The notes under the pieces: generated by a model | What the model saw: the letters and a program-made list of their open reading frames with translations, nothing else | The model's database searches: none | Told to the model about the DNA's origin: nothing | Assembly: GCF_029975155.1 (NCBI RefSeq) | Contig: NZ_JARKPQ010000139.1 | Coordinates: 28,954-92,953, forward strand | Reading direction: 5' to 3' | Length of the DNA: 64,000 bases | DNA from: Propionicimonas sp. | Lineage (GTDB): Bacteria > Actinomycetota > Actinomycetes > Propionibacteriales > Propionibacteriaceae | Position numbers and translations under genes: made by a program | Part shown: piece by piece, positions 16,657 through 27,363 of the stretch | Position numbering within the stretch: position 1 is the first letter of the stretch | How the letters are laid out: every line of letters begins with the position of its first letter

Positions 16657-17904
16657 TCAGCCGCAGGCGGTCGCCGGCTCACCGTGGTAGACGAGGACGC
16701 GCGGAGTGCTGCCGCAGATCGACGCTGCCGGCTTCTCGCCCGTCTTGAGCGCCGGCGCGTGCCCGGGCACCCGGGCCTCGGCGCCCAGCAGCTGCTCCAG
16801 CATGGACGGCGCCGCCGGCGTCACCACCCTGGTGTCGTCCGGGTCGACGCCCATCGCCGTCGCCGCGTGCCGGTACGCCTCGTCGATGCCCATCTGGGAA
16901 TCGATCAGGCCGTTGGCGATCGCGGTCTTCGGGTCGAAGATGTGCGCGCCGAGCTTCTCGGTGATGAAGGACGGCTCGAGGTCACGTCCCTTCGCCACCG
17001 CGTCGACGAAGTCGTCGTAGACGTTCTTCATGCCAGCCATCAGGGTGTCCCGCTCCTCCTTCCTCATGTCCCGGAACGGGTTGCCGAAGTCCTTGTCCCT
17101 GCCCATGGTCAGGTAGGTCTGCTCGATGCCACCCTCGGTCTCGATGCCGGGGGTGAACGCCGTCCCGGTGATCGCCTTGACGTCCTTGTACCGCTCGAAC
17201 GGCCCGTAGATGACGCCGATGCTGCCGATCAGCGATCCGTAGTCGGCGATGATCTCGTCCGCGCCGGCCATCGTGTACATGCCGCCCGACGCCGACATGC
17301 CCTGCACATGGGCAATGACCTTCTTCTGCGTGCGCTGCTGGTAGCGCGCGATCGCGTCCGCCATGGCCTTCGAGCCGTTGATCGAGCCGCCCGGGGTGTT
17401 CAGCACCAGGAGCAGGCCCGCCGCGTCGTCCGCGTCGAGCGCGTCGATCTGCCGGGCGAGCTCGTAGCCGTAGGTGCCGCCGGTGAGCGTCGAACCGTCG
17501 CTGGAGCCGGCGAGGATCGTCCCGGTCACGAAGACCGCCCGGATCTGGTTCTTCGCCGACGCCGAGCCCCAGATCGTCTGCAGGCCAGGCCCGGCAGCCC
17601 CCGCAGAGGCAGCTCCCGCGAACAGGCCACCCAGGACCAGCGAGGAGACGATCATGCCGATCGCCAGCACGGCGCCGAGGCCGATGCCTGCGCCCGCCCC
17701 CGCTCCGAAGCCTCGTGCGAACGAGCCCTTCGCCCGCGCCGGTGGCGGCGTGACGTGCTGCGGTGGCGCGGTCGGCACCCAGCCGTACGGCGGCTGCGCC
17801 ACCGGTGGCCAGGCGCCCTGCGGTGGCTGCGGGACGGCCGACGTCCCCGCGGCGGGCGGAACAGTGCTGGCGGACGGCCGTGCGGACGGATCGGGTGTGC
17901 TCAT
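16657..17904 (-). CDS. sppA: Signal peptide peptidase SppA-like S49 protease
   Basis: A 415-residue membrane-anchored protease. The first about 65 residues are Pro/Ala/Gln-rich, followed by a hydrophobic segment (around LGAVLAIGMIVSSLVLGGLF) and an S49 domain with NTPGGSINGSKAMADAI and the nucleophile-serine region GMSASGGMYTMAGADEI, then SLIGSIGVIYG. The family degrades cleaved signal peptides and other membrane peptides. The ATG at 17904 has AGGAG 6 nt upstream; a longer frame upstream lacks support. It is divergent from glyA. Confidence 0.88.
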   Translation of the reverse strand: MSTPDPSARPSASTVPPAAGTSAVPQPPQGAWPPVAQPPYGWVPTAPPQHVTPPPARAKGSFARGFGAGAGAGIGLGAVLAIGMIVSSLVLGGLFAGAASAGAAGPGLQTIWGSASAKNQIRAVFVTGTILAGSSDGSTLTGGTYGYELARQIDALDADDAAGLLLVLNTPGGSINGSKAMADAIARYQQRTQKKVIAHVQGMSASGGMYTMAGADEIIADYGSLIGSIGVIYGPFERYKDVKAITGTAFTPGIETEGGIEQTYLTMGRDKDFGNPFRDMRKEERDTLMAGMKNVYDDFVDAVAKGRDLEPSFITEKLGAHIFDPKTAIANGLIDSQMGIDEAYRHAATAMGVDPDDTRVVTPAAPSMLEQLLGAEARVPGHAPALKTGEKPAASICGSTPRVLVYHGEPATACG

Positions 17905-18047
17905 GACGACTCCTGCAGAGTGAGTGTCCCTCCACCCTAGGGCGGGCCACCCACGGGCCCCGCGCGCCACCACGGGAGCACGCAGGTTCGTACGCTCTCG
18001 CCACCGGTACAGTGGCCTCCTCCACAGAGTCCACGCAGGAGTGCCCG

Positions 18048-19487
18048 TTGTCTGATCTCGCCCGCACCGCGTCGTCCATCTACAGCCAGGCCCTCGGGGT
18101 GATCGAGCAGGTCGAACCCCGGATCGCCGAGGCCACCCGCGCCGAACTGCGCGACCAGCGCGCGTCCCTCAAGCTCATCGCCAGCGAGAACTATGCGTCG
18201 CTGCCCGTGCTGATGACCATGGGCACGTGGCTCAGCGACAAGTACGCGGAGGGCACGATCGGCCACCGCTTCTACGCCGGCTGCCAGAACGTCGACACGG
18301 TCGAGGCCGTCGCGGCGGAGCACGCCCGCGAGCTGTTCGGCGCCGAGTACGCCTACGCGCAGCCGCACTCGGGCATCGACGCCAACCTCGTGGCCTACTG
18401 GTCGATCCTCTCGCACCGCGTGGAGAACCCGGCCCTGGCGAAGCTCGGCGCGAAGACCGTGAACGACCTCACCGAGGACGACTGGGAGACGCTGCGCGCC
18501 ACCTTCAACTCCCAGCGGGTGATGGGCATGGCCCTGGACGCCGGCGGCCACCTCACCCACGGCTTCCGCCACAACATCTCCGGCAAGATGTTCCGCCAGC
18601 ACTCCTACGGCACGCACCCCGAGACCGGCCTGATCGACTACGACAAGTTGCTCGCCGACGCCCGGCAGTTCCGGCCGCTGATCCTGGTCGCCGGCTACTC
18701 GGCGTACCCGCGGCGGGTGAACTTCGCGAAGATGCGCGAGATCGCGGACGAGGTCGGCGCCACCCTCTTCGTGGACATGGCCCACTTCGCGGGCCTGGTC
18801 GCCGGCAAGGTGTTCACCGGCGAGGAGAATCCCATCCCCTACGCCGACGTGGTCGCCACGACCACCCACAAGTCCCTGCGAGGCCCCCGCGGCGGCCTCG
18901 TGCTGGCCACGGCCGAGTACGCGCCCAGCGTCGATCGCGGCTGCCCGATGGTGCTCGGCGGTCCGCTCAGTCACGTCATGGCGGCCAAGGCCGTCGCGCT
19001 CGCCGAGGCCAGGCAGCCGTCCTTCCGGACGTACGCCCAGGCGGTGGCCGACAACGCGAAGACCCTTGCCGACGGCCTGTTGAAGCGCGGGGTGACCCTC
19101 GTCACCGGCGGCACGGACAACCACATCGTGCTGCTCGACGTCGGCTCCTTCGGGCTCACCGGGCGGCAGGCCGAGTCCGCCCTGCTGGACGCCGGGATCG
19201 TGACCAACCGCAACTCCGTCCCGAACGACCCCAATGGCGCCTGGTACACCACCGGCGTCCGGATCGGCACCCCCGCGCTCACCTCGCGCGGCTTCGGCGC
19301 GGACGAGTTCGACACGGTGGCCGAGCTGATCACCGGCGTGCTGAAGGCCACCACCCCGGTGGTCACCGCGGCCGGCGTCCCTGGCAAGGCGAAGTACACC
19401 CTGGCCTCGGGCGTTGCGGAGCGGACGAGGGCCGCCGCCGCCGAACTGCTGGACGCCAACCCGCTGTACCCGGGCCTGGAGGTCTGA
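18048..19487 (+). CDS. glyA: Serine hydroxymethyltransferase
   Basis: A 479-residue PLP enzyme that converts serine and tetrahydrofolate to glycine and methylene-tetrahydrofolate. Seen: [14 protein letters not shown], the PLP-lysine motif [16 protein letters not shown] and [15 protein letters not shown]. It is about 50 residues longer than the common bacterial form, mostly in the segment around [22 protein letters not shown]. The TTG at 18048 has AGGAG at 7 nt and starts at the expected N-terminus; a GTG at 18012 would add 12 residues. It is a single gene, convergent with the DUF2207 gene. Confidence 0.93.
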   Translation: MSDLARTASSIYSQALGVIEQVEPRIAEATRAELRDQRASLKLIASENYASLPVLMTMGTWLSDKYAEGTIGHRFYAGCQNVDTVEAVAAEHARELFGAEYAYAQPHSGIDANLVAYWSILSHRVENPALAKLGAKTVNDLTEDDWETLRATFNSQRVMGMALDAGGHLTHGFRHNISGKMFRQHSYGTHPETGLIDYDKLLADARQFRPLILVAGYSAYPRRVNFAKMREIADEVGATLFVDMAHFAGLVAGKVFTGEENPIPYADVVATTTHKSLRGPRGGLVLATAEYAPSVDRGCPMVLGGPLSHVMAAKAVALAEARQPSFRTYAQAVADNAKTLADGLLKRGVTLVTGGTDNHIVLLDVGSFGLTGRQAESALLDAGIVTNRNSVPNDPNGAWYTTGVRIGTPALTSRGFGADEFDTVAELITGVLKATTPVVTAAGVPGKAKYTLASGVAERTRAAAAELLDANPLYPGLEV

Positions 19488-19522
19488 GCCACCGGACCGC
19501 CGTCCGCATCCGTCTCATCGCT

Positions 19523-19588
19523 GAACGCCTCCGTTTCGGTCAAACGCTCCCCCCGGCGCGGTGGCGTCTGACCGAAACGGAGGCGTTC
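19523..19588. repeat. GAACGCC...CAAACGC inverted repeat at glyA/DUF2207 convergent end
   Basis: The arms GAACGCCTCCGTTTCGGTCA (19523 on) and its near-complement ending 19588 are 25 bp each with a 16-bp loop. A sister copy is at 42495-42560, also between convergent genes. It is followed by tandem GGGGAACGGGCTCAGC units (about 19599-19640). A bidirectional terminator-like role is plausible. Confidence 0.82.
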
Positions 19589-19634
19589 GACGGGGACTGG
19601 GCTCAGTGGGGAACGGGCTCAGCGGGGAACGGGC

Positions 19635-21326
19635 TCAGCGGCTGAACAGGGTGCCCTGCACGGTGGTGATGAAATTCGCCAGCGACGCCGGCAGGTCGGC
19701 GAGCTGCCAGTCGTTCGGCGCGTGGTACCAGTCGAGGTCGGTCGAGTCGGCCACGTCGTCGTCATCGGAATCGGCCATCGCCCCCAGCCAGCGCTCCTTG
19801 CCGCCGAGCACGACGGCGTACGGCAGGATCGACGACAGCTGGGCGTACCCCTTCCCGGTCGGCAGTGTGTCCACCGGCTGGGTGAGCAGACTGCCGCACA
19901 GCACGTCCAGGCCGGCCAGCACGCTGCTGCCCGCGCTCGTCCGCGCCGGCATCTCCTGCGCGACCAGCACGACGCCGAGCGCGAGGACGACCAGCGCGAG
20001 CCCGACGAGTCCGAACCGGGTGAACGCGGCGAGCAGCACCGTCACCACGACGGCCGCGCCGAGACCGATCCAGCCGATCAGGGCCCAGCGGTTGCGCGTC
20101 GAGTCCGGACGCCGGGCGAACCAGCCCCGGTCGACGACCGCGTCGTACAGCTCGGCCTGCACCTGCCCGATCACCGCGCGGACGCTGCCGGAGAGGTTCG
20201 AGACCCGTACCGGCTCCCCCTGAACCGGAGCCACGGCGTCCAGGAGCGTGTGCTCGTAGGCCGCGAGCCGATCCGTGCTCTCCCGTCGCGCGAAGGTCCA
20301 GTCGCTGACGGCGTGCTCGGACTCCCTGGGCAGCTCGGTGATCCGCAGGTGGCCGCGCACGGCGAGGTCCAGCAGGGTCGCGGTGACGTCGATCGGGTCG
20401 ACCCGCTCGTCCGCCACCGTGCCGATCTCCCCCGGACGGATGTGGTCGACCACGCGGAACTCGCTCTCGCCCGGACCGACGGGATGAAAAGCGGCGACCA
20501 GGGTCGGCGCGGCGGCGCCGGCGGCGTCCCGTCCGATCCGGCGGTGGGCCGCCCACAGCCCCAGCCCGCCGAGCAGCAGCAGGCCGGACGCGAGCGCCAG
20601 CTGCAGCGGGGCGGCGGAGAAGGCGTGGTCGAGGGACCAGAGCTCGCGCAGGTCCTCGTTCACCGCGACCGCGCTGCGCGGGAACGTGACGGTGGCGACC
20701 ACCACGTCGCCGGCCGCGACACCCTCGTGGTGGAAGACCGGGCTCGGGTTGTCGTGCGTACCGCCGCCGTAGTAGGTGCAGGCGCCCGGCGAGGACGGGT
20801 CGCCGGCAGCGCAGTCCATCGACGTGAACAGGCCGGGGATGGCCACCGTCGCATCGAAGGTGCCGACGGGCACGTCGAGCCCCTGCAGCAGGGGCCAGGT
20901 GACCGTGGTGGTGTCGTCGGCCGTGGCGATCGCGGCGCCGCGCACGGTGTAGCTGAGCTCGATCGGATCGCTCGAGCCACCGGTGGGCACCGTCACGGTG
21001 GTGGTCCGCGCCCCCGCCGTCACCGTGGCGGGGAGGACCTTGCCGGCCGCCGTGGCCCGCACGTCGGCGAGCGTGTAGCGGTATTCCATGCGATCGGGCG
21101 TGCGGGTGGACGTGGCGAACACCTGACGCAGCTCGGCCGGAGCCGCGCCGGCGAAGCTGAGCGTCGCGGCGACCTGGAGGGCGCCGTCGGTGCCGATCGT
21201 CGCCCTCACGACGTAGGTGGCCACCTGATCCGCCGCCCGCGCGGACGGCGCGGCGCACGCCAGCAGCGCCAGCGCGGTGATCGCGATCGCCGCGAGCCGC
21301 CGGAGCCCGGTCGCCTGCTTCGCCAT
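19635..21326 (-). CDS. DUF2207 membrane protein
   Basis: A 563-residue protein with an N-terminal signal peptide (cleavage near ARAADQ), an extracytoplasmic beta-rich DUF2207 domain (about 35-240), a transmembrane helix (LALASGLLLLGGLGLWAAHR), a cytoplasmic segment with LYDAVVDRGWFARRPDSTR, two further hydrophobic stretches, and a conserved tail with LSSILPYAVVLGGKERWL. DUF2207 proteins are membrane proteins of unknown function common in actinobacteria. The gene stands alone, convergent with glyA and divergent from the metallopeptidase gene. Confidence 0.85.
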   Translation of the reverse strand: MAKQATGLRRLAAIAITALALLACAAPSARAADQVATYVVRATIGTDGALQVAATLSFAGAAPAELRQVFATSTRTPDRMEYRYTLADVRATAAGKVLPATVTAGARTTTVTVPTGGSSDPIELSYTVRGAAIATADDTTTVTWPLLQGLDVPVGTFDATVAIPGLFTSMDCAAGDPSSPGACTYYGGGTHDNPSPVFHHEGVAAGDVVVATVTFPRSAVAVNEDLRELWSLDHAFSAAPLQLALASGLLLLGGLGLWAAHRRIGRDAAGAAAPTLVAAFHPVGPGESEFRVVDHIRPGEIGTVADERVDPIDVTATLLDLAVRGHLRITELPRESEHAVSDWTFARRESTDRLAAYEHTLLDAVAPVQGEPVRVSNLSGSVRAVIGQVQAELYDAVVDRGWFARRPDSTRNRWALIGWIGLGAAVVVTVLLAAFTRFGLVGLALVVLALGVVLVAQEMPARTSAGSSVLAGLDVLCGSLLTQPVDTLPTGKGYAQLSSILPYAVVLGGKERWLGAMADSDDDDVADSTDLDWYHAPNDWQLADLPASLANFITTVQGTLFSR

Positions 21327-21432
21327 TGGCCACTCCCCTCACCTCGGTGTTCGTGGCAACAGACTAGGGCGTGCCGGACAGCCGTGCCCGGGAGCACCGG
21401 CGGCTGTCGCACCGCGCGCGTAGGCTGGCCGC

Positions 21433-22608
21433 GTGACGCAGCAGTGGGGGACGCAGGGTGGCCAGCAGTGGCCGCCGCCGCAGGGCTGGAGCCGTCCGGT
21501 GCCGCCGGGGGCGCCGTACCCGCCGCCGCAGCCCTACGGCCAACAGTACCCCGCGCAGTACCGGACGCCGCAGGCCCAGTTCGGGCAGCCGGCGTACGGC
21601 CAGCCCGGCACGTTCCAGCCCGCTCCCGGCTACCCTCCCGGTGGCCCCCGCCGGGGCAGCCCGCTGCGCAGCCTGCTGCTCGGCATCGTGCTCGTGGTCG
21701 GCATCGGGGTGTTCGCGATCTCGCTGATGCACTACCTCTCCGGCGGCGCGGACGGCGACGACATCGCGACCTCGCCCGGTGGCGTCCAGACCACGACCGC
21801 GCCGGCGCCCCAGCCCACCGTCAAGGTGCCGGCGCCGGACTCCGACCCTCCGCAGATCCCCCAGCCGAAGACCTTCGACCAGGCTGAGCAGTGGCTCGTC
21901 TCGAACCCGGTGTACCAGCAGGCCGCCCTGGTGCCGACCGACTGTCCGGTCCCCGGCATCGACATGCGGACGGCTCCGGTGGGCGAGCTGACCACCCATC
22001 TCAACGAACTCACCGCCTGCCTGTGGCGGGTGTGGTCCGGACCGCTCGAGGCCGCCGGCTACCAGCTCCCCCGGCCGCCGGTGACCGTGTACACGCAGCC
22101 GATCACGACCGGCTGCGGGAAACTGGACGAGGTGAACGCCGTCTACTGCGCGGCCGACCAGCGGATCTACTATGCCAAGCCACTGTGGAAGATCTTCCCG
22201 GCCGACCAGCAGACGCTGCCGTTCGTGGTGGAGTCGATCATCGCCCACGAGTTCGGGCACACCATCCAGGCCCGGACCGGGATCCTGATCTCGTCGATGG
22301 CCTTCGAGCAGAACGCGTCCGACTCCGAGGCCAAGATCTTCTCGCGGCGGCTGGAGGTGCAGGCCGACTGCCTCGCCGGCACCTTCACCGCGTCGGTCGG
22401 GCCGTCGTCCGGGCTGTCGGACGGTGACCTGGCGAACCTCCGCGACGTCTTCTACAGCCTCGGCGACGACGTGCTCAGCGGCCAGGCCAACATCCAGGGC
22501 GACCACGGCCTCGGCCGGTCCCGCAAGGCCTGGTTCACCACGGGCCAGCGCAACGCCCTGATCGGCACGTGCAACACCTACACGGCCGCGAAGAGCTCGG
22601 TCCGCTGA
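21433..22608 (+). CDS. Membrane-anchored neutral zinc metallopeptidase
   Basis: A 391-residue protein with a Gln/Pro/Gly/Tyr-rich N-terminus (about 1-72), a transmembrane helix (LRSLLLGIVLVVGIGVFAISLM), a Thr/Pro-rich linker and a catalytic domain with the zinc motif SIIAHEFGHTIQARTG and a downstream LEVQADCLAGTFTA glutamate ligand region. This matches the putative neutral zinc metallopeptidase (YpfJ) family, with the active site outside the membrane. GTG start. The substrate is unknown. Confidence 0.87.
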   Translation: MTQQWGTQGGQQWPPPQGWSRPVPPGAPYPPPQPYGQQYPAQYRTPQAQFGQPAYGQPGTFQPAPGYPPGGPRRGSPLRSLLLGIVLVVGIGVFAISLMHYLSGGADGDDIATSPGGVQTTTAPAPQPTVKVPAPDSDPPQIPQPKTFDQAEQWLVSNPVYQQAALVPTDCPVPGIDMRTAPVGELTTHLNELTACLWRVWSGPLEAAGYQLPRPPVTVYTQPITTGCGKLDEVNAVYCAADQRIYYAKPLWKIFPADQQTLPFVVESIIAHEFGHTIQARTGILISSMAFEQNASDSEAKIFSRRLEVQADCLAGTFTASVGPSSGLSDGDLANLRDVFYSLGDDVLSGQANIQGDHGLGRSRKAWFTTGQRNALIGTCNTYTAAKSSVR

Positions 22609-22614
22609 CCGGCC

Positions 22615-22704
22615 CGTCTCGACAGGCTCGACGATCGATGGGGGGACGCCCCTCAGTGCGCCGACGGTTGCGTCTCGACAGGCTCGACGACCGATGGGGA
22701 CGCC
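22615..22704. repeat. Two direct copies of CGTCTCGACAGGCTCGACGA repeat
   Basis: Copies at about 22615-22650 and 22671-22704 (each continuing YCGATGGGG-ACGCC) fill the convergent gap between the metallopeptidase gene and ispF. They belong to the CTCGAC-rich repeat family also seen at 1822, 6867, 16367 and 61908. Confidence 0.82.
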
Positions 22705-22715
22705 GTCGGGCGGGC

Positions 22716-23183
22716 TCAGGCCTCGCTGACCAGCGCGGTGGCGATCGCGGCCAGGCCCTCGCCGCGGCCGGTCAGGCCCAGGCCGTCCGTGGTGGTGCCG
22801 GAGACGCTGACCGGGGCGCCGAGCGCTGCGGACAGCGTCCCTTCCGCCTCCGCGCGGCGCGCGGCGAGCCGGGGCCGGTTGCCGATCACCTGGATGGCCA
22901 CGTTCTCCACGCGGAAGCCGGCCTCGCGAAGCAGGCCGGCGGTCGCGGTGAGGAACGCCACCCCGCTCGCGCCCGCCCATTCCGGGCGGTCGGTGCCGAA
23001 GTTGCTGCCGAGGTCGCCGAGGCCCGCGGCCGACAGCAGGGCGTCACAGGCGGCGTGGGCCGCGACGTCTCCGTCCGAGTGCCCGGCGAGGCCGTCAGGC
23101 TCGTCCTCGAAGTGCAGTCCGGCGAGCCACAGGGGGACCCCGGGCGCGAACCGGTGGACGTCGACGCCGATGCCGGTCCTCAT
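22716..23183 (-). CDS. ispF: 2-C-methyl-D-erythritol 2,4-cyclodiphosphate synthase
   Basis: A 155-residue enzyme of the non-mevalonate isoprenoid pathway that cyclises CDP-methylerythritol phosphate to the 2,4-cyclodiphosphate with release of CMP. Seen: the metal ligands in GVDVHRF (Asp8, His10) and [16 protein letters not shown], and the C-terminal [14 protein letters not shown]. The ATG at 23183 overlaps the ispD stop (ATGA), so ispD-ispF are coupled. Confidence 0.95.
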   Translation of the reverse strand: MRTGIGVDVHRFAPGVPLWLAGLHFEDEPDGLAGHSDGDVAAHAACDALLSAAGLGDLGSNFGTDRPEWAGASGVAFLTATAGLLREAGFRVENVAIQVIGNRPRLAARRAEAEGTLSAALGAPVSVSGTTTDGLGLTGRGEGLAAIATALVSEA

Positions 23184-23947
23184 CTGCCCACCGCGGGCCG
23201 GTGCAGCTGTCGCCAGAACCGCTTGCCGGAGTGATGGCCGAAGCTCGCACGCACCCGCCACAGCGCCTTGGCCACGGTGAGGTCGGCCGGCTCGGTGATC
23301 TTCATGCCCATCCGCGATCCGGGCACCAGCGTGACGGTGTGGCCGTTCATCTCGCACGCGGTCACATCGTCGGTGAAGTCCCGGCCCAGCTCGGCCATGC
23401 GTTCGTGGCTCTCCAGCAGCACCTTGGCGGCGAAGCCCTGCGGAGTCTGGACGGCCCGCAGCTTCGACCGGTCGAAGGCGGAGTTCTCCGAGTCGTTGCC
23501 ATTCGGCACCAGCCGGATGCTGTCGGTCACCGCCACCGCGGGAGCCACGGCCACGGCGCCGCCACGGACGGCATTGATCACGTTCTCCACGACATAGGCC
23601 GGCATCATCGGGCGCACCGCGTCGTGCACGAGGATCACGTCGGCCTCGGCCAGTCTCGGGTCGTTGCGGATCACGTCCAGCCCGCGTTCCACCGACTGCT
23701 GGCGGGTGTCGCCGCCGGGCGTGGTGATCACCGGGATGGGCAGGCCCGTCAGCGCCATGTGGAACAGATGCGAGGTCCTGCCGTTGATCACGACGACCGC
23801 GTCGGTGACACCGCCCGCGGCCAGTCCCTCGACCGCCATCGCCACGACCGCCTTGCCCAGGATGCGCAGCGTAGGTTTCGGCTTCGTCCCGCCGTACCTC
23901 AACCCGAGGCCGGCGGCGACGACGACTGCCACCACCGGTTTCGACAC
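23180..23947 (-). CDS. ispD: 2-C-methyl-D-erythritol 4-phosphate cytidylyltransferase
   Basis: A 255-residue nucleotidyltransferase that couples CTP to methylerythritol phosphate. Seen: [16 protein letters not shown] (nucleotide-binding loop), [12 protein letters not shown] and QTPQGF. GTG start. In many actinobacteria ispD follows carD directly; here carD is about 10 kb upstream on the same strand, with a catabolic block in between. The tail ([18 protein letters not shown]) is slightly longer than usual and overlaps ispF. Confidence 0.93.
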   Translation of the reverse strand: MSKPVVAVVVAAGLGLRYGGTKPKPTLRILGKAVVAMAVEGLAAGGVTDAVVVINGRTSHLFHMALTGLPIPVITTPGGDTRQQSVERGLDVIRNDPRLAEADVILVHDAVRPMMPAYVVENVINAVRGGAVAVAPAVAVTDSIRLVPNGNDSENSAFDRSKLRAVQTPQGFAAKVLLESHERMAELGRDFTDDVTACEMNGHTVTLVPGSRMGMKITEPADLTVAKALWRVRASFGHHSGKRFWRQLHRPAVGR

Positions 23948-24004
23948 GCCAGGAAGTATAGGCGTCGCCCCGACCCCTCTTTTGCCGACTTGTCAGCGGT
24001 GGGT

Positions 24005-24991
24005 TCAGTGGACGCGGGAGCCGGCGGCGTGGCGGCGCAGGACCTCGGTGGCCAGTTCGGCATCGAGCACCGCGACATCGATCACGCCGGAGCGGAGCAC
24101 GGCGAGCACGCCGCGCGCCTTGCCGACGCCGCCGGCGAGCCCGACGACCGTGGGGATCTGCCGGAGGTCGTCGAAGCCGACCCCGATCACCCGCGAGGAC
24201 GTCGGCCCGGACAGTGGCACTCCGTCGTCGTCGAAGAACCGTCCGCAGAAGTCGCCGGCCGGATCGGCGGCCCGCACCTGCGCCAGTTCCGCACCGGTCA
24301 GCCGCATGGCGGCCAGCAACTGCTCGCTGCTCCCTCCCGGAACGCCGACCGATCCGATGCCCGCCCAGGCCGTGTCGACCGTGGTGGACAGCTCCAGTGC
24401 GCTCCGCACGCTGGACTCTCGCAGAATCGCGGCACAGGTCTCGGGTGACTCGACGATCGCCGGCGCATCGATCCGCCGCGCGCGGACGCCCAGCTTCTGC
24501 GCGAGCGTGGACAGCGAGGTGCTGCCGGAGGGGGCGGTGTCGAGCGCGGACATCCCGCCGACCAGGGGCAGCAGTTCCAGTTCCGGCGTCACGGGAAGCG
24601 GCTCGATCGCCTCCACCAGCCGCCCGATCGTCGCACCCCAGCTCAGCCCGACCCTGCGCATCGACCACAGCCGGTCCGCGAACAGCTGGGCGCCGAGTTT
24701 CGCCACCACCTCGGTCGAACCGAGGTCGGCGGCGCCCGTTGCGACCCACGCGGCGGACAGCCCGAAGGCCCGCTCCAGCCTCGCCTCCAGGTGAGGCACC
24801 CGATCCACCTCCAGCCGCGGGTCGTGGATGATGATCCGGACGACTCCGGCGTCGCGGGCCGCGGCGAGCGTGCGGGAGATCGACGACTCGGAGAGCCCCA
24901 GGGCCTGGGCTACCGCACGCTGCGAGCGTCCTTCTTCGTAGTACATCCGCGCGGCAGCGATCAGTGTGTCGAGCGATCGCGTGGACGGCAT
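24005..24991 (-). CDS. SorC-family sugar-responsive transcriptional regulator (1)
   Basis: A 328-residue regulator with an N-terminal helix-turn-helix ([26 protein letters not shown]) and a C-terminal sugar-phosphate-binding domain (GISW-like [46 protein letters not shown]). It is clearly paralogous to the regulator at 28539-29501. The ATG at 24991 is preferred; the frame could begin 10 codons earlier. It lies 56 nt downstream of the E2 gene and may be co-transcribed with the dehydrogenase genes, sensing a phosphorylated intermediate. Effector unknown. Confidence 0.9.
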   Translation of the reverse strand: MPSTRSLDTLIAAARMYYEEGRSQRAVAQALGLSESSISRTLAAARDAGVVRIIIHDPRLEVDRVPHLEARLERAFGLSAAWVATGAADLGSTEVVAKLGAQLFADRLWSMRRVGLSWGATIGRLVEAIEPLPVTPELELLPLVGGMSALDTAPSGSTSLSTLAQKLGVRARRIDAPAIVESPETCAAILRESSVRSALELSTTVDTAWAGIGSVGVPGGSSEQLLAAMRLTGAELAQVRAADPAGDFCGRFFDDDGVPLSGPTSSRVIGVGFDDLRQIPTVVGLAGGVGKARGVLAVLRSGVIDVAVLDAELATEVLRRHAAGSRVH

Positions 24992-25047
24992 GTTCCCAAC
25001 CTTCCGAACCGGGCCGACCAAAGCCTAGCCCCGGCGCGCCTCCCGCC

Positions 25048-26352
25048 TCAGGCGAGAAGCAGCACCGGGTCGGCCAGGTAGGTCTGCATGGCGTCGAGCG
25101 CACGCGCCGCGTCCGCACCGTCCGCCACGCGGTGGTCGACGGTGAGGCCCGCCTCGCAGGCGATCTGGACGGCGAGCTCGCCGTCGGCGTCCACGGTCGG
25201 ACGCCGGCCGACGGCCCCCAGCGACAGCGCGGTCGCCTGCGGCGGGGTGAGCAGCGCGTTGAAACGGTCGACGCCCATGCCGCCGAGGTTGGACACCGTG
25301 CCCGTCCCGCCGGAGAACAGGTTGGGATCGGTGTCACCGCGCTTGATCGCGTCCGCCACCTCCCGCACCCGACGGTCGAGTTCGCGCAGGGTCATCCGGT
25401 CGGGATCGGCGAGGACGGGCGCGAGCAGACCGCGCGGGGTGTCCACGGCCAGCGCGACGCCGACCGCGGAGTTGGCCTGCACGCCCTGACCCACCCAGTA
25501 GCCATTGAGCTGCGGGAACTCACGCAGCACCAGCGCATACGCCCTGACCAGGATGGACGTCCAGCTGATCCCCTTCAGCGAGACCTCGCGCGCTCGGGCC
25601 AGCCGGCCCAGGTCGAGCGCACGGAACACCGTGAACTGCGGGATCGCGGCGCTGGCGACCATGACGTTCGCGGTCGCCACCCGCAGCCGGCGGACGCCCG
25701 GGTCGCCCAGCAGCTCTCCGGTCGCCGGAGCCACCGGAGCGGCTACCGCGGCAGGTGTGGGGGCCGCCGCGGGCTGAGCCGGCGCAGGACGGGAATCCCG
25801 CTCGGCGATGGCGTCGCGCACGTCCCGCGCCCGGATCGTCCGCGCCGGTCCGGTCGCGGTCACCGTGCTCAGGTCGAGGCCTGCCTCCGCGGCGATCCGG
25901 CGGGCCAGGGGGACGGCGCGTACGGAGGCGTCGGAGGTGTCCGGTGCGGCGGGGGTGGTGGGGGCCCTTCGTGACGCCGGCTCGTTCCTCGCCGGCCCCT
26001 CAGGGAGCGGTGGGGGGGTTGGCTCGTTCCTCGCCGGCCCCTCAGGGAGCGGTGGGGGGGTCGGCTCCTCGGGGGCGGAGGGGGCGAACAGGTCGCCGAG
26101 CAGGTCCTCGGCCTCGGTCTGCACCCAGGCGATCGGCTGGCCGACGGGGATCTCGGCACCCTCTCCGGCGACGATCTCCTCCAGGACGCCGTCGAAGGTG
26201 GCCTCCACCTCCATGTCGACCTTGTCCGTGGTCACGACGACGACGGCGTCCCCGTTCTTGATGGGGTCACCCGGGTTGGCCAGCCACTCGACGACGGTGC
26301 CGAACTCCATGGTCATCGACATCTTCGGCATGTTCAGCGGAACGCGTGGCAT
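25048..26352 (-). CDS. Dihydrolipoamide acyltransferase (E2) of a 2-oxoacid/acetoin dehydrogenase
   Basis: A 434-residue E2: one lipoyl domain with the lipoylated Lys44 in TTDKVDME, a Pro-rich linker, a short E1/E3-binding domain ([30 protein letters not shown], cut here in name only) and a catalytic domain ending in [14 protein letters not shown] with the active histidine near 407. The linker holds a perfect 42-bp tandem duplication. The stop of E1beta lies 6 nt before this ATG. The acyl substrate cannot be told from sequence; acetoin, pyruvate or a related ketose-derived compound are possible. No lipoamide dehydrogenase (E3) gene is in the window. Confidence 0.9.
   Translation of the reverse strand: MPRVPLNMPKMSMTMEFGTVVEWLANPGDPIKNGDAVVVVTTDKVDMEVEATFDGVLEEIVAGEGAEIPVGQPIAWVQTEAEDLLGDLFAPSAPEEPTPPPLPEGPARNEPTPPPLPEGPARNEPASRRAPTTPAAPDTSDASVRAVPLARRIAAEAGLDLSTVTATGPARTIRARDVRDAIAERDSRPAPAQPAAAPTPAAVAAPVAPATGELLGDPGVRRLRVATANVMVASAAIPQFTVFRALDLGRLARAREVSLKGISWTSILVRAYALVLREFPQLNGYWVGQGVQANSAVGVALAVDTPRGLLAPVLADPDRMTLRELDRRVREVADAIKRGDTDPNLFSGGTGTVSNLGGMGVDRFNALLTPPQATALSLGAVGRRPTVDADGELAVQIACEAGLTVDHRVADGADAARALDAMQTYLADPVLLLA
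25979..26062. repeat. 42-bp tandem duplication in the E2 linker
   Basis: Two perfect or near-perfect 42-bp copies (25979-26020 and 26021-26062) encode the 14-residue unit [14 protein letters not shown] twice (residues about 97-124). They lengthen the flexible linker between the lipoyl and E3-binding domains. Confidence 0.9.
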
Positions 26353-26358
26353 GGCTGC

Positions 26359-27363
26359 TCACCACTCCCGCACGAGGGCGCCGGCCTCGCGCACGATGTC
26401 GTCCACCTGCGGCACGCTCGCGCGCTCGAGGTTCGGGTTGTACGGGATCGGGGTGTCCAGGCCGCACAGGCGCCGCACCGGAGCCTGCAGCGCGCCGAAC
26501 GCACGCGACTCGGTGATGGTGGCCGCGACCTCGGCCATGAAGCCGCCGAACTTCACCGCCTCCTGCACGAGCAGGACGCGTCCGGTCTTCTCCACCGACG
26601 TCAGGATCAGCTCGGTGTCGAGCGGACGGATGGTCCGCGGGTCGATCACCTCGACGCTGATGCCCTGCTCCGCCAGCCTCTCGGCCGCCTCGACCGACCG
26701 CTGCACCTCGACGGAGGTCGCCACGATGGTCAGGTCGGTGCCCTCGCGCTCGATCCGGCCCTCGCCGAGACGGGCCTTGGGGAAGGTCGCCGGCACCTGG
26801 AAGCTCTGCTTGTAGAGCAGCTTGTGCTCCAGCACGATCACGGGGTTCGGGTCCTCCAGCGCGGCGAGCAGCAGCGCGCCGGCGTCCGTGGCGTTGGACG
26901 GCATCACGACCTTCAGCCCGGGGATGTGCGCGAACCAGGCCTCCAGCGACTGGCTGTGCTGCGCGGCGGCGCCGGTGCCGGAACCGCCGGGCGCCCGGAT
27001 CACCAGCGGGACGGCGGCCTGCGCGCCGACCATGAAGTGGATCTTCGCCGCCTGGTTGACGATCTGGTCCATCGCCTGGGCGGTGAAGTCGGAGAACTGG
27101 ATCTCGACGATCGGCCGCATGCCGGTGAGGGCAGCGCCGACGCCCATGCCCACGATGCCCAGCTCGGAGATCGTGGTGTCCCGCACCCGCTCGGTGCCGA
27201 AGCGCTGGTAGAGGTCGTTCTCCACGCCGAACGCGCCGCCGTAGATGCCGACGTCCTCGCCCATCAGGAAGACGCGCTCGTCGTTCTCCATGGCGATCGC
27301 CATCGCCTCGCGGACGGCCTCCGCGTACGTCATCGTCCGCATCCCGGTACCTGCCTCGGTCAT
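26359..27363 (-). CDS. 2-oxoacid/acetoin dehydrogenase E1 beta subunit
   Basis: A 334-residue transketolase-like subunit with [52 protein letters not shown] and [22 protein letters not shown], the standard E1beta landmarks. It forms the alpha2beta2 TPP-dependent decarboxylase or acetoin-cleaving component with the upstream gene. Its ATG (27363) overlaps the E1alpha stop (ATGA). A frame extension upstream is E1alpha in another frame and is discounted. Confidence 0.92.
   Translation of the reverse strand: MTEAGTGMRTMTYAEAVREAMAIAMENDERVFLMGEDVGIYGGAFGVENDLYQRFGTERVRDTTISELGIVGMGVGAALTGMRPIVEIQFSDFTAQAMDQIVNQAAKIHFMVGAQAAVPLVIRAPGGSGTGAAAQHSQSLEAWFAHIPGLKVVMPSNATDAGALLLAALEDPNPVIVLEHKLLYKQSFQVPATFPKARLGEGRIEREGTDLTIVATSVEVQRSVEAAERLAEQGISVEVIDPRTIRPLDTELILTSVEKTGRVLLVQEAVKFGGFMAEVAATITESRAFGALQAPVRRLCGLDTPIPYNPNLERASVPQVDDIVREAGALVREW

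Noticed and set aside
17905..18047. Glycine riboswitch before glyA
   Set aside because: The upstream region is short and shows no paired glycine-aptamer motifs.
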